Positions 38,111 to 51,947 of a stretch of 64,000 nucleotides of DNA are shown here, one piece after another. The translations under genes were made by a program, and so were the position numbers. The notes beneath the pieces were generated by a model, which ran no database searches, was not told the origin of the DNA, and worked only from the letters and a program-made list of their open reading frames with translations. Every line of letters begins with the position of its first letter. Positions within the stretch are counted from its first letter, which is position 1. The DNA comes from Rhodanobacter sp. 7MK24 (GTDB lineage Bacteria > Pseudomonadota > Gammaproteobacteria > Xanthomonadales > Rhodanobacteraceae), in the NCBI RefSeq assembly GCF_014842995.1, contig NZ_JACYXL010000002.1, positions 340,793 through 404,792 on the forward strand. The letters are read 5' to 3'.

Positions 38111-38389
38111 ACCGGCAGACACCTCAACCTCGCCCGGATCAGGCGGCGAACCTATCGCGAGAGGGTGCTCGCAGCGAAGAGCTCTTCGCTTCGTCCAGGA
38201 CACAGAGCGTTCGAGCACAGGAAGCGCAGCTGCTCCGTGCTTTTCGTTTCCCCGGCTGCAGGACAACAAGGGTCGAAACGTCAAAATCCGGCACTCCGGA
38301 AAATTTAAATCGATCCAATGTCTTAGACCCTGCCAACGGTCATGTTGCATGGCCATGCACCCCGTGATGAAAATTTCAGGACATCCACT

Positions 38390-38403
38390 TGACAACGTTG
38401 TCA
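38390..38403. promoter_or_regulatory. LacI-type operator, glucokinase side
   Basis: TGACAACGTTGTCA is a perfect 14-base palindrome that resembles the published NagR consensus (TGACARCGYTGTCA core). It overlaps a possible ATG at 38403, which argues that the kinase is translated from the later GTG at 38499. Confidence 0.75.
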
Positions 38404-38498
38404 TGACGATTCCAGACTCCGCCGCACTTGCCTTCCGACGGCCTCGCGCTCAGCGCGTGCCGCGCCGGTTGGCCGCAGCGGACAAGGGGGGAATCCAC

Positions 38499-39599
38499 GT
38501 GGGAGAGTTCGCCAGCCAGCGCCATGTCGCCCAGCCGGTGCCGCGATCGTCGGCGCCGGATGGCGTGCATGACCGCAGCGAGCCGTTCCTCGCCGCGGAT
38601 GTCGGCGGCACCCACGCGCGCATCGGCCTGATGGTAGGCACGCCCGCCGAGCGGCATCCGGTTAGCGTGCTGCATTACCACCGCTACCACTGTGCCGACT
38701 GGGCCGACCTCGGCAGCGTGCTGCGCGATTTCATGGCGCAATTGCCGGCTGCCGGTTATGCCGAACTGGCAGCGCGCGTGCGCCGCTGCGTGGTGGCCAG
38801 CGCCGGCGTAGTGCTGGACGACAGCATCGTCAACGAGAACTTGCCCTGGCCGGTGTCCATCGGTGCGCTGCGCGAGCTGCTCAAGCTGGCACAGCTGGAA
38901 GTCATCAACGATTTCGAGGCCGTCGCCTGGGCCACGCAATTCCTGGGCATGGACGAAACGCTGCCGGTGATCGACACCGCCACGTCTGCGCCGCACGGCC
39001 CGGTGCTGGTGATGGGGCCGGGCACGGGGCTGGGTTCGGCCGTGCTGCTGCCGCGCGCTGCCGGCCATGCGCAGGTGCTGCCCACCGAAGCGGGCCAGAT
39101 TGCGCTGGCGCCCGGCAACGAGCGCGAAGTCGAGATCCTGCGCGTGCTGGCACGTGGCCGCGCCTACGTCTCCTGCGAGGACGTGCTCTCCGGCCCTGGC
39201 CTGCTCAACCTCTACCACGCGCTGTGCGAGCTGCGCGGCTGTCCGGTGTCGCTGATGACGCCGGCCGAAATCACCGGCGCGGCGCTGGCCGGCCACGATG
39301 CCGCCGCGCTGGAAACGCTGCAGGTGTTCTGCGGCCTGCTCGGCAGCTTCACCGGCGACCTTGCGATGCTGTACGGCGCCAGCGGCGGCGTGTTCCTCGC
39401 CGGCGGCATCCTGCCGCAGATCCATGGCTTCCTGCGCGCCAGCAGTTTCGCCGAGCGCTATTTCAACAAGGGCGTGATGCGCGCCTGGCTGCAGAAAGTT
39501 CCTGTTCGACTGATTGAGCACGGCCAGCTTGGTGTCATCGGCGCCGCCGGCTGGTTTCTGGAGGAACGGCAGGGAGAACGAACCATGCCGCCGCTCTAG
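38499..39599 (+). CDS. glk: Glucokinase (ROK-unrelated Glk family), probable GlcNAc/glucose kinase
   Basis: About 366 residues from a GTG at 38499 preceded by an AAGGGGGGAA ribosome site; ATGs at 38349 to 38403 lie before or on the operator. The Glk ATP loop is FLAADVGGTHARIGLM. Further motifs are NDFEAVAWATQFLG (catalytic Asp), VLVMGPGTGLGSAVLLP, TEAGQIALAP and GGVFLAGGILPQI. It phosphorylates glucose at C6. Its place in the nag cluster and the missing NagK gene suggest it may also act on GlcNAc (inference). The N-terminal ~30 residues before the ATP loop are longer than in E. coli Glk. Confidence 0.88.
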   Translation: MGEFASQRHVAQPVPRSSAPDGVHDRSEPFLAADVGGTHARIGLMVGTPAERHPVSVLHYHRYHCADWADLGSVLRDFMAQLPAAGYAELAARVRRCVVASAGVVLDDSIVNENLPWPVSIGALRELLKLAQLEVINDFEAVAWATQFLGMDETLPVIDTATSAPHGPVLVMGPGTGLGSAVLLPRAAGHAQVLPTEAGQIALAPGNEREVEILRVLARGRAYVSCEDVLSGPGLLNLYHALCELRGCPVSLMTPAEITGAALAGHDAAALETLQVFCGLLGSFTGDLAMLYGASGGVFLAGGILPQIHGFLRASSFAERYFNKGVMRAWLQKVPVRLIEHGQLGVIGAAGWFLEERQGERTMPPL

Positions 39600-39679
39600 C
39601 GAGACGGCGCCGAATACCGCACCACGCAAGCCAACAACCACGGTTACATCAACCGATCCAACCTCTGAGGGGAGGCCCC

Positions 39680-42643
39680 ATGAACCATCGCAAGACACTG
39701 CTCGCCGCGAGCATCGTCGCCGGCCTGTGCCTGTCCGTCGGCGCGTATGCGCAGGACAGCACCCAAAACACGAACACCGGCTCAACCGGCTCCACCGCGA
39801 ATGCCGGCAAGCCGGACAAGGTGAAGCAGCTCTCCACCGTCACCGTCACCGGCATCCGCAACAGCGAGGCCCTGTCGCTCGACACCAAGCAGGCCGCCGA
39901 CTCGCACGTCGAGGTGGTTTCCGCCACCGACATCGGCAAGCTGCCGGCCAAGAACGTGGCCGACACCATCGCCCAGTTGCCCGGCGTGAACATCTCCGAC
40001 GCAGCGGGTGCCGAAGGCGGCTTCGACGAAGCCGACCGCGCCAGTCTGCGCGGCAGTGCGCCTTCGCTCACCCTCACCACGGTGGACGGCCACAACATCG
40101 GCTCGGGCGACTGGTTCATCACCGGCGGTGGCGGTACACGCAGCGTCAGCTACGCCATGCTGCCGTCGGAAATCGTTAGCCAGGTGGTGGTGCACAAGAC
40201 CTCCGAGGCCAGCCTGCTCGAAGGCGGCGCCGCCGGCACCATCGACATCATCACGCGCAAGCCGCTGGAGTTCTCCAAGCAGTTCTCCGCAGAAGCCAGC
40301 GTGGGCGGCGTGTATTCCAGCCTGCCCAGCAGCACCAAGCCGCAGTTCAACGGCCTGGTCAACTGGAAGAACGATGACAGCAGCTTCGGCGTGCTGGCCC
40401 AGGTCTTCTACGAGGATCGCGAGCTGCAGCGCGACGGCCAGGAAATGCTGGGCTACTCGTACATCCCCACCGGTTCGGCGGCTGCCAAGCAGCTGGGTCT
40501 CGGTGCTGCCACACCCGGTAGCGCCAGCACCGGGGTGTTCTACCCCAACTTGCCGGGTTCCGCGTTGTTCACCCAGGAACGCAAGCGTAAGGGTGCCTCG
40601 ATCGACCTCGAGTGGAAACCGCTGAACAGCCTGACCGTCAACCTCGATGCGTTCTATTCGCACATGGACGCGACCGACTACAACCGCAACTACATGCTGC
40701 GCCTGCGTGACCGCGTGCCGACCAGCACGCTGTCCAACTACACCCTCGACGGCAATGTCCTCAGCAGCGCCACGCTGGCGGGTGCGTCCGGCGTGTCGCA
40801 GGGCATCTACGACATGATCTCGCGTCCGGGCGAGAGCGAGTCCAGCCAGTACATCACGCTGGATGCCAACTGGCAGGCCACGCAGAACCTGAACTTCAAG
40901 TTCCAGCTCGGCACCACCAAGGGCACGGGCAACACCCCGGTGCAGGACATCATGGAGATGGATACCGGCTACGGCGCGTCCTCCAGCTACTCGATGAATG
41001 GCCTGAGCTCGCCGATGGGCGTGTCGCTGGGCGGCAACAACGGCACCTACAACCCGGCCACCGTGGGTCTGGACTGGATCTTCGGCGACCAGGGCATCCA
41101 CGTGGTGGACAAGGAAAACTGGTTCACGGCCGATGGCGAATACGATTTCGACGATGCCGGTGCGCTGTCCTCCTTGCAGTTTGGCATCCGCGATTCGCGC
41201 CACACGCACGACAGCCTGTTCGCGATCAGCCAGGGACCCAACTGGGCTTCGGCGATCAACTTCAGCCCGAACTCCACCCTGTGGCCGGCCAGCACCCAGA
41301 GCTACAGCAACCCCTTGTCCAGCGGACTCGGCAGCGTGTGGTACTGGACGCCTTCGCAGTTGGCCCAGTTGGATGCCACCTACGCCGACCGTGCTAGCTA
41401 CGGCCCGGCCTCGCGGTTCTATCCGCAAGACATCTACCAGATGACTGAGACGAACAAGGCGGCGTACCTGCAGGTCAACTTCGCCGGCAGCAATTGGAGC
41501 GGCAATGCAGGCGTCCGCCTGGTGGGTACGGACGAGAACATTGGCTTCACCTCCGGTGTGATCCAGGAAACTGACTACACCGGTCCGTACTGCAATTCGC
41601 CTTGGTATCCGTGCGGCGCCTCGACTTCGAACGGCTGGTACTGGAATTTCTACAAGGCCCACTACACCAAGGCGTTACCGAGCTTCAACCTGAAGTACAA
41701 CCTCAACAGTGATGGCAGCCTGCTGGCACGCTTCGCCGCTTCACAGACGCTGACTCGCCAGGATTATGGCCAGTTGGCCGGCTTCCTGACGCTGAACGAT
41801 CCAGAAGCAGTGGGCGCCGTAGGCTCTGGCCTGAGTCCGAACCCGGAGCTGAAGCCGCTGGTGTCCACTAACTTCGATGCGTCACTGGAGTGGTACTTCG
41901 CGCCGCGTGGCCTGTTGTCGGCCAGTGTGTACGAAATGGATCTCAACAATTACTACGACTACGGCACGACCACCGGCACTTACCTCAACAGCTACCTGAC
42001 CTTCAATAAGACGACCAACCCCAGCGGCGCACCGATCATGAGTCAGTACCTGATCAGCCGACCGGTGAATGTCAACGGCACCCTGAAGGGTGTAGAGCTG
42101 AACTGGGTGCAGCCGATCGGCGACCATTTTGGTACGCAGGCAAGCTGGACCTACGCGAACGGCCATTCGTCTGGCGGCACTTATCTGTACAACGCCGACG
42201 GCACCCCCGGAAGCGGTGTAGCTGCCGGCAACCGTCCGCTGTATGGCACCTCGAAGAACACGGTCAACCTGTCCGCGTTCTACGAAGACAAGCAGTGGAA
42301 CGCGCGCATCAACTACACGTACCGCTCCTCGTTCTACGACGGCATGATGCCGGTGACGGCGGGCAGCACGTATGTCAATCCGGCTAATCCTGGAGCGGGG
42401 GCGGTGTCGAACACCATGCCGCTGCTGCCGTACTACCAGGCCGGCACGGGTTACCTGTCGTTCTCGCTGGGCTACACGCTCAACGACAACGTGAGCTTCT
42501 CGTTCGACGCGATGAACCTCAACAACCCGAAGCTGCGCTACTACGACTACGGCTACCAGGCTGGCCTGGGCTTCGGCAAGGTGCCCGAGGCGTTCTACCA
42601 GAACGGTCGCCAGTACTACCTGACGGCGAACTTCAAGTTCTGA
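39680..42643 (+). CDS. TonB-dependent receptor, probable chitooligosaccharide/GlcNAc uptake
   Basis: 987 residues with a signal peptide (MNHRKTLLAASIVAGLCLSVGAYAQ). The TonB box region is KQLSTVTVTGIRNS, followed by a plug (ADTIAQLPGVNISDA, SLRGSAPSLTLTTVDG) and a large barrel that ends in an aromatic residue (YYLTANFKF). The length and the TVTVTGIRNS box are those of the carbohydrate-type receptors common in xanthomonads. It is flanked by glucokinase and a GH20 hexosaminidase, so GlcNAc oligomers are the likely ligand. It lies 80 bases after the kinase gene and is probably in its operon. Confidence 0.88.
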   Translation: MNHRKTLLAASIVAGLCLSVGAYAQDSTQNTNTGSTGSTANAGKPDKVKQLSTVTVTGIRNSEALSLDTKQAADSHVEVVSATDIGKLPAKNVADTIAQLPGVNISDAAGAEGGFDEADRASLRGSAPSLTLTTVDGHNIGSGDWFITGGGGTRSVSYAMLPSEIVSQVVVHKTSEASLLEGGAAGTIDIITRKPLEFSKQFSAEASVGGVYSSLPSSTKPQFNGLVNWKNDDSSFGVLAQVFYEDRELQRDGQEMLGYSYIPTGSAAAKQLGLGAATPGSASTGVFYPNLPGSALFTQERKRKGASIDLEWKPLNSLTVNLDAFYSHMDATDYNRNYMLRLRDRVPTSTLSNYTLDGNVLSSATLAGASGVSQGIYDMISRPGESESSQYITLDANWQATQNLNFKFQLGTTKGTGNTPVQDIMEMDTGYGASSSYSMNGLSSPMGVSLGGNNGTYNPATVGLDWIFGDQGIHVVDKENWFTADGEYDFDDAGALSSLQFGIRDSRHTHDSLFAISQGPNWASAINFSPNSTLWPASTQSYSNPLSSGLGSVWYWTPSQLAQLDATYADRASYGPASRFYPQDIYQMTETNKAAYLQVNFAGSNWSGNAGVRLVGTDENIGFTSGVIQETDYTGPYCNSPWYPCGASTSNGWYWNFYKAHYTKALPSFNLKYNLNSDGSLLARFAASQTLTRQDYGQLAGFLTLNDPEAVGAVGSGLSPNPELKPLVSTNFDASLEWYFAPRGLLSASVYEMDLNNYYDYGTTTGTYLNSYLTFNKTTNPSGAPIMSQYLISRPVNVNGTLKGVELNWVQPIGDHFGTQASWTYANGHSSGGTYLYNADGTPGSGVAAGNRPLYGTSKNTVNLSAFYEDKQWNARINYTYRSSFYDGMMPVTAGSTYVNPANPGAGAVSNTMPLLPYYQAGTGYLSFSLGYTLNDNVSFSFDAMNLNNPKLRYYDYGYQAGLGFGKVPEAFYQNGRQYYLTANFKF

Positions 42644-42698
42644 TCCACCGCTTTACCGCGACATTCGGCGGGCCACGGACGGCCCGCACTCTCCCCGA

Positions 42699-42733
42699 AC
42701 GGGCCCGGCTTCATTTTGCGGGCCCGTCTTTTT
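42699..42733 (+). terminator. Intrinsic terminator after the TonB receptor
   Basis: ACGGGCCCG (42699-42707) pairs with CGGGCCCGT (42719-42727), and CTTTTT follows. It separates the receptor from the hexosaminidase gene. Confidence 0.85.
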
Positions 42734-42856
42734 GCCACCACATATCCATGCCGTCGCCCTTCGGGCCATCGCCGGCGCAATGCCATGTCGCTCCCGGAAC
42801 ACTTTGTCCGGTCCGATCCCGCGATGGCATGCTGGGCCACCCCACAGGAGATGCCG

Positions 42857-45178
42857 ATGAATCGTCGAACCTTGCTGCAACGCGCATGCCTGCTGTCCGC
42901 GCTGGCTGTGTTGCCCTTGCATGCGACGCTTGCTGACGATGCGGCAACGCCCTCCCTGATTCCGCTGCCGGCGCAACTCTCCTTGCAGCGCGGCAGCTTT
43001 GCCGTGGATGCCGGCACGCCTGTCGTGCTCGCCAGCCATGACGCCGCAACCAGACAGACCGCGGGCTACCTGATCGACCTCGTGGCGCGCACGCGCGGCC
43101 TGCAGCTGCGCATCGCCGGCGACGACAAGGCTGCGCACGCCATCGTGCTGCTGCGCGATCCGCAGGCGCCGGTGGTGCAGGCGGAAGGTTATGCGCTCGA
43201 CGTCACGGCACAAGGCATCCGCCTCACGGCGCGCGACGATGCCGGCCTGTTCCATGGTGCGATCACACTCGCCCAGTTGCTGGCACCCGACGCGAAGCAA
43301 GGCACGGTGGACGTACCCACACTTTCCATCCGCGATTGGCCACGCTTCGCCTGGCGCGGCCTGATGCTGGACTCCGGCCGCCACTTCCAGAGCGTGGCCG
43401 AGGTCGAGAAGCTGATCGACCAGATGGCCCAGCTCAAGCTCGACGTACTGCACTGGCACCTCACCGACGATCAGGGCTGGCGCATCGAGATCAAGCGCTA
43501 TCCCGAACTCACCCGTATCGGCGCATGGCGCACGCCGCCCGACGCCGGCAAGGACGGCGAGCCGCAACGCTACGGCGGCTTCTATACGCAAGACCAGATC
43601 CGCGCCGTGGTGGCCTATGCCGCCGCGCGCCACGTCACCATCGTCCCCGAGATCGACATGCCCGGCCATGCGCAGGCGGCGGTGGCGTCGTATCCGAAAA
43701 TCGGCGTGACCGGCCAGCGCCCGCAGGTGTCCGTCGACTGGGGCGTGAACCCCTGGCTGTACAACGTCGACGACGACACCTTCACCTTCATCGACAACGT
43801 GCTCGACGAGGTGATGGCGTTGTTCCCCTCGCAATACATCCATGTGGGCGGCGACGAGGCGATCAAGAACCAGTGGAAGTCCTCGCCTGCGGTGCAGGCG
43901 AAAATGCGCCAGCTCGGCATCACCGATGAGGACGCCTTGCAGGGTTGGTTCATCGGGCGCATCGGCCAGTACCTCGAAAAGCACCACCGCAAGCTGATCG
44001 GCTGGGACGAGATCCTCGAAGGCGACAACGTGCCCACCGACGCCGCGGTGATGTCGTGGCGCGGCATCGATGGGGCGATCAAGGCCTCGTTGCTCGGCCA
44101 CGACGTGGTGATGTCGCCGTCGCCCGACCTGTACTTCGACCATGTGCAGGGCGACCTGCCGGACGAATACGCCGGCCGCCTCGGCGTGGAATCGCTGAAG
44201 GACGTCTACGCCTTCCAGGCCGTACCCGATGTGCTGGGGCCGGCCCAGGCAAAGCATGTGCTGGGCGTGCAGGCCAACGTCTGGACCGAGCACCTGCCGA
44301 CCATGGAGCTGGTGGAACACACCACTTTCCCGCGGCTGGATGCGCTGGCCGAAGTGGCATGGTCACCGGTCGCCACGAACGACTGGCATCGTTTCCTTGA
44401 GCGCCTCCCGGCAGAGCTCGGGCGCCAGCGCGAGCAGCACGTCGCCGTCGCCGACAGCGCCTTCGCCGTGGACATCGCCACCGACCGCAACGTGGCGCTG
44501 GCTACCGGCAAGGCCACGGTGACGCTGTCGGACCAGGCCGGCTTCGGTGCGATCCATTACACGCTGGACAGCAGCGAGCCCACGCCAGCTTCGCCGCTCT
44601 ACCGCACGCCGTTCAACGTGACGCTGCCGGCTATCGTCCGCGCCAGCAGCTTCGCCACCGATGGCAGCGCACTCGCCATGGCACGCACGCGCACGCTGGA
44701 CCGTGCCGCCCTGCTCAGCCTGTCCGGCACCGAGCTGGCCAACTGCGCCGGCAGCGACTTCCGTCTGCGCCTGCAGCCCACGCCGGACGCCACCAGCACG
44801 CAGCCGGTGTACGCGGTGAACATCTTCGACAATTGCCAGATGTTCCCCGCCACGCTGATGGACGGTGTCACCGCCATCCACGTGGATGCAGTGCGCCTGG
44901 TGCGCAACTACGCCCTGGCCGGCGATGCGAAGCTGGTGGTGGAGCGTCCGCACGACACGCTTTTCGGCGAACTGGTGGTGCATGCCGACAGCTGCGACGG
45001 CGCAGTGCTCGCCCGCATGCCGCTGCCCGACCCCGCGCACGGCCCCAGCAAGTTCAAGCTGGATGCGAAACTGGCTGCCCCAAGCGGTGTGCACAGCCTG
45101 TGCATGGCGTATGCCACGCCGGTCAACGGGCCGCTGTATGGCGTGGGACATGTGTCGCTGGAAACCGGCACGCCTTGA
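42857..45178 (+). CDS. Beta-N-acetylhexosaminidase (GH20)
   Basis: 773 residues from the ATG at 42857 with AGGAG six bases upstream. The signal peptide is NRRTLLQRACLLSALAVLPLHATLA. The GH20b domain precedes the TIM barrel, which starts at WRGLMLDSGRHFQSV and has HVGGDEAIKNQW with the catalytic Asp-Glu pair. Other barrel markers are LHWHLTDDQGWRIEIKRYPE and VPEIDMPGHAQAAV. A chitobiase-like C-terminal domain and a ~120-residue tail follow. It releases GlcNAc from chitooligosaccharides in the periplasm, feeding the permease and kinase upstream. Confidence 0.93.
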   Translation: MNRRTLLQRACLLSALAVLPLHATLADDAATPSLIPLPAQLSLQRGSFAVDAGTPVVLASHDAATRQTAGYLIDLVARTRGLQLRIAGDDKAAHAIVLLRDPQAPVVQAEGYALDVTAQGIRLTARDDAGLFHGAITLAQLLAPDAKQGTVDVPTLSIRDWPRFAWRGLMLDSGRHFQSVAEVEKLIDQMAQLKLDVLHWHLTDDQGWRIEIKRYPELTRIGAWRTPPDAGKDGEPQRYGGFYTQDQIRAVVAYAAARHVTIVPEIDMPGHAQAAVASYPKIGVTGQRPQVSVDWGVNPWLYNVDDDTFTFIDNVLDEVMALFPSQYIHVGGDEAIKNQWKSSPAVQAKMRQLGITDEDALQGWFIGRIGQYLEKHHRKLIGWDEILEGDNVPTDAAVMSWRGIDGAIKASLLGHDVVMSPSPDLYFDHVQGDLPDEYAGRLGVESLKDVYAFQAVPDVLGPAQAKHVLGVQANVWTEHLPTMELVEHTTFPRLDALAEVAWSPVATNDWHRFLERLPAELGRQREQHVAVADSAFAVDIATDRNVALATGKATVTLSDQAGFGAIHYTLDSSEPTPASPLYRTPFNVTLPAIVRASSFATDGSALAMARTRTLDRAALLSLSGTELANCAGSDFRLRLQPTPDATSTQPVYAVNIFDNCQMFPATLMDGVTAIHVDAVRLVRNYALAGDAKLVVERPHDTLFGELVVHADSCDGAVLARMPLPDPAHGPSKFKLDAKLAAPSGVHSLCMAYATPVNGPLYGVGHVSLETGTP

Positions 45179-45244
45179 TACCTTCCGCCTCCCAGGCACA
45201 TGGGGAGGCCCGATAGCAGACAACAAAATGCTTCGCGTACGAAC

Positions 45245-45269
45245 CGCCTCCTGCCAGCAACAGGAGGCG
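45245..45269. terminator. Terminator between convergent hexosaminidase and lhr genes
   Basis: CGCCTCCTG (45245-45253) pairs with CAGGAGGCG (45261-45269), followed by TTCTATTTT on the plus strand. It ends just before the lhr stop. Confidence 0.75.
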
Positions 45270-45271
45270 TT

Positions 45272-49768
<4,497 letters not shown>

Positions 49769-49932
49769 GCAAGCTGGGCGTGAAGCGGTGGGAACGCCCG
49801 ATTCTACGCCCACCGCGCTGCCCGCAAATCGCCATGCACGACGGTGCGCCGGCATGCCAAGATGCGCATCGCTGCCGCCCGCGAGGATGCCGAGGGGAGT
49901 CCGCAGGCCGCGCGATCATGCGAAGGAAACGT

Positions 49933-51942
49933 ATGCGTACCTGGTGCGAATGGACGATCCGCCTTCTCGGCCGGATCGGCATGCTGATGCTGGTCTCGGG
50001 GATCGGCGCAACGACGGTGCAGGCAGCGAGCCTCGATGCCGCGTTGCTGCCGAAGATCCAGGCCGCCACCTTCGAGGTGGTGCAGGCCAAGCCGGTCAAT
50101 GATCCGCTGACCTACGAAAAACCGCTGCCGCTGGATCTGCTGCCCTACCAGGAGCGCACCGACAAGTACTACTCCATCGGCACCGCCTTCGCGATCGGCC
50201 ATGGCCGCTACGTCACGGCGGGCCACGTGCTGATGGTCGGCATGAACAGCCTGTGGGGACCACCCGAGCTGCGCGACGGTGCCGGCCATGTCTACCCGAT
50301 CGCCAAGATCGAGAAGTTTTCGCTGCGCCAGGATTTCGTGGTGTTCACGCTGGCGCAGCAACCGGCGGGCGACGCGGCGCTGGAGATCGACCGCACGCCT
50401 GCACTCAATCAGGTCGTCTACGCGGTAGGCAACGCGCTGGGCACCGGCGTGGTGATACGCGACGGCCTGTACACCTCCGACACTCCGGAAGAACAGGACG
50501 GAGCGTGGAAGTGGATGCGTTTCTCCGCCGCCGCGTCGCCCGGCAACAGCGGCGGTCCGCTGCTGGACCAGGACGGCAAGGTCATCGGCGTGGTGCTGAT
50601 GAAGTCGGCCAACGAGAACCTCAACTACGCGCTGCCGATCCGCGACGTGCAGGACGCGCCGGATGGCAAGGCTGTGATCGACACGCGCACCGGCTACCAG
50701 ATCGACCTGTTCGACACGGTACAGAACGACGAGTTCAAGACGCAGTTTGCGTTGCCCGAAAGCCTTGGCGATTTCTACCGCGACTACCAGACGCGCTTCG
50801 ATGCGAACGAGGACAAACAGCAGAAGGCACTGCTGGATCGCGAATCCGCCAATCTGTTCCCGAACGGTGCCGGCTCGGCGCGCCTGCTGCACGAGCAGAC
50901 GACATTCAGCGGGTTCCCCTCGTTGATCGTGCGTGGCAGTGACGGCCAGTGGGGCCGCACGGACACCCAGTCGCGCTACTTCGAGTTGGACAGCAAAGGC
51001 TATGTACGCGTCGGTGGAGCCGGGCACAACGGCCTGGTCCACATACGCCGTCCCGACGGACTCGACGCGGCAAAGTTCTACGGCGATGCGAAGACGCGCA
51101 TGGATCTGCTGGCGCGTGCCGGCTTGTTCCAGCGCTCGGTGGGTAGCGAGAAGATCAAGATCACCTCGCTGGGCAAGCCGACACTCGAAGCAACTCATGT
51201 CGACCGCTGGCAGCGCCCGTGGCGCATCGCTGTCTGGCCGCTGCCCTACGCCAACACTCTCGTGGCGACCTATACGCTGCCGACGCCGAACGGTTGCGTG
51301 ATGCTGGTGCGCTTCGTGCCGCCCGCGGGCTTGCACGACACGCGTCTGGACTTCGACGAACTCAGCAGTTTCGTATACCTCACCTACGAGGGCACGCTGG
51401 CGCAGTGGAAGGATTTCCTCGGCAATCCGGCGCTGCAGCCGGCAGCCTTCCGCAACATCCACATCGACTATGGTTATGGTCAGCGCTTCAGCTATGCCTC
51501 GCAACGGGTGGCGTTCTCCTACCCTTCCTCGTTGCAATCGATCGGGCCGGACAACCTGCTGTGGCTGGGCCTCCGCTTCTTCACCGACGGCAAGGCACCG
51601 ACGTGGGACGTGGGCGACGTGGAGGTTTGGAAGGACACCGCTTCCGATGACCACGACCGCGTCAACGTCCAGCGCTTCATCGCGCCGCCGGACGGGTTGG
51701 ACGACGACATGACCAGCCGCTGGAAGAAATTGTCGGAACGCCAGTATCCCTACAATGCGGTGGCGAGCTCCCAGGACGACCTGATGAAGATCGTCACCGT
51801 GATAACCCCGACGGCTGTCGACAAGCAGCCACCCACGGTGCTGTACAGCGCTCTCTACGGTACGGCGGGCACGCAATCCCAGGACTTCATGAAGGGCAAG
51901 CTCGATCTGCTCACGAAGGACCTGCAAGTGACGGAACACTGA
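49933..51942 (+). CDS. Secreted trypsin-like serine peptidase with long C-terminal region
   Basis: 669 residues. The ATG at 49933 has AAGGA upstream; an ATG at 49918 is possible. An N-terminal signal (LLGRIGMLMLVSGIGATTVQA) precedes a chymotrypsin-fold domain. The triad is readable: His in YVTAGHVLMVG, Asp in LRQDFVVFTL, Ser in SPGNSGGPLLDQDGKVIG. The remaining ~430 residues have no recognisable domain, though they look beta-rich and well conserved in composition. It overlaps functionally with the lipase-like gene that begins five bases after its stop, so the two are an operon. A HtrA role is unlikely because no PDZ domain is seen. Confidence 0.82.
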   Translation: MRTWCEWTIRLLGRIGMLMLVSGIGATTVQAASLDAALLPKIQAATFEVVQAKPVNDPLTYEKPLPLDLLPYQERTDKYYSIGTAFAIGHGRYVTAGHVLMVGMNSLWGPPELRDGAGHVYPIAKIEKFSLRQDFVVFTLAQQPAGDAALEIDRTPALNQVVYAVGNALGTGVVIRDGLYTSDTPEEQDGAWKWMRFSAAASPGNSGGPLLDQDGKVIGVVLMKSANENLNYALPIRDVQDAPDGKAVIDTRTGYQIDLFDTVQNDEFKTQFALPESLGDFYRDYQTRFDANEDKQQKALLDRESANLFPNGAGSARLLHEQTTFSGFPSLIVRGSDGQWGRTDTQSRYFELDSKGYVRVGGAGHNGLVHIRRPDGLDAAKFYGDAKTRMDLLARAGLFQRSVGSEKIKITSLGKPTLEATHVDRWQRPWRIAVWPLPYANTLVATYTLPTPNGCVMLVRFVPPAGLHDTRLDFDELSSFVYLTYEGTLAQWKDFLGNPALQPAAFRNIHIDYGYGQRFSYASQRVAFSYPSSLQSIGPDNLLWLGLRFFTDGKAPTWDVGDVEVWKDTASDDHDRVNVQRFIAPPDGLDDDMTSRWKKLSERQYPYNAVASSQDDLMKIVTVITPTAVDKQPPTVLYSALYGTAGTQSQDFMKGKLDLLTKDLQVTEH

Positions 51943-51947
51943 GCACG

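Larger units (their letters stand above)
38014..38498. other. Regulatory intergenic region between nagP and glucokinase
   Basis: About 485 bases between divergent genes. It holds two LacI-type palindromes (38097-38110 and 38390-38403, listed separately) and presumably both promoters. No coding frame with a ribosome site is seen before the GTG at 38499. Confidence 0.6.
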
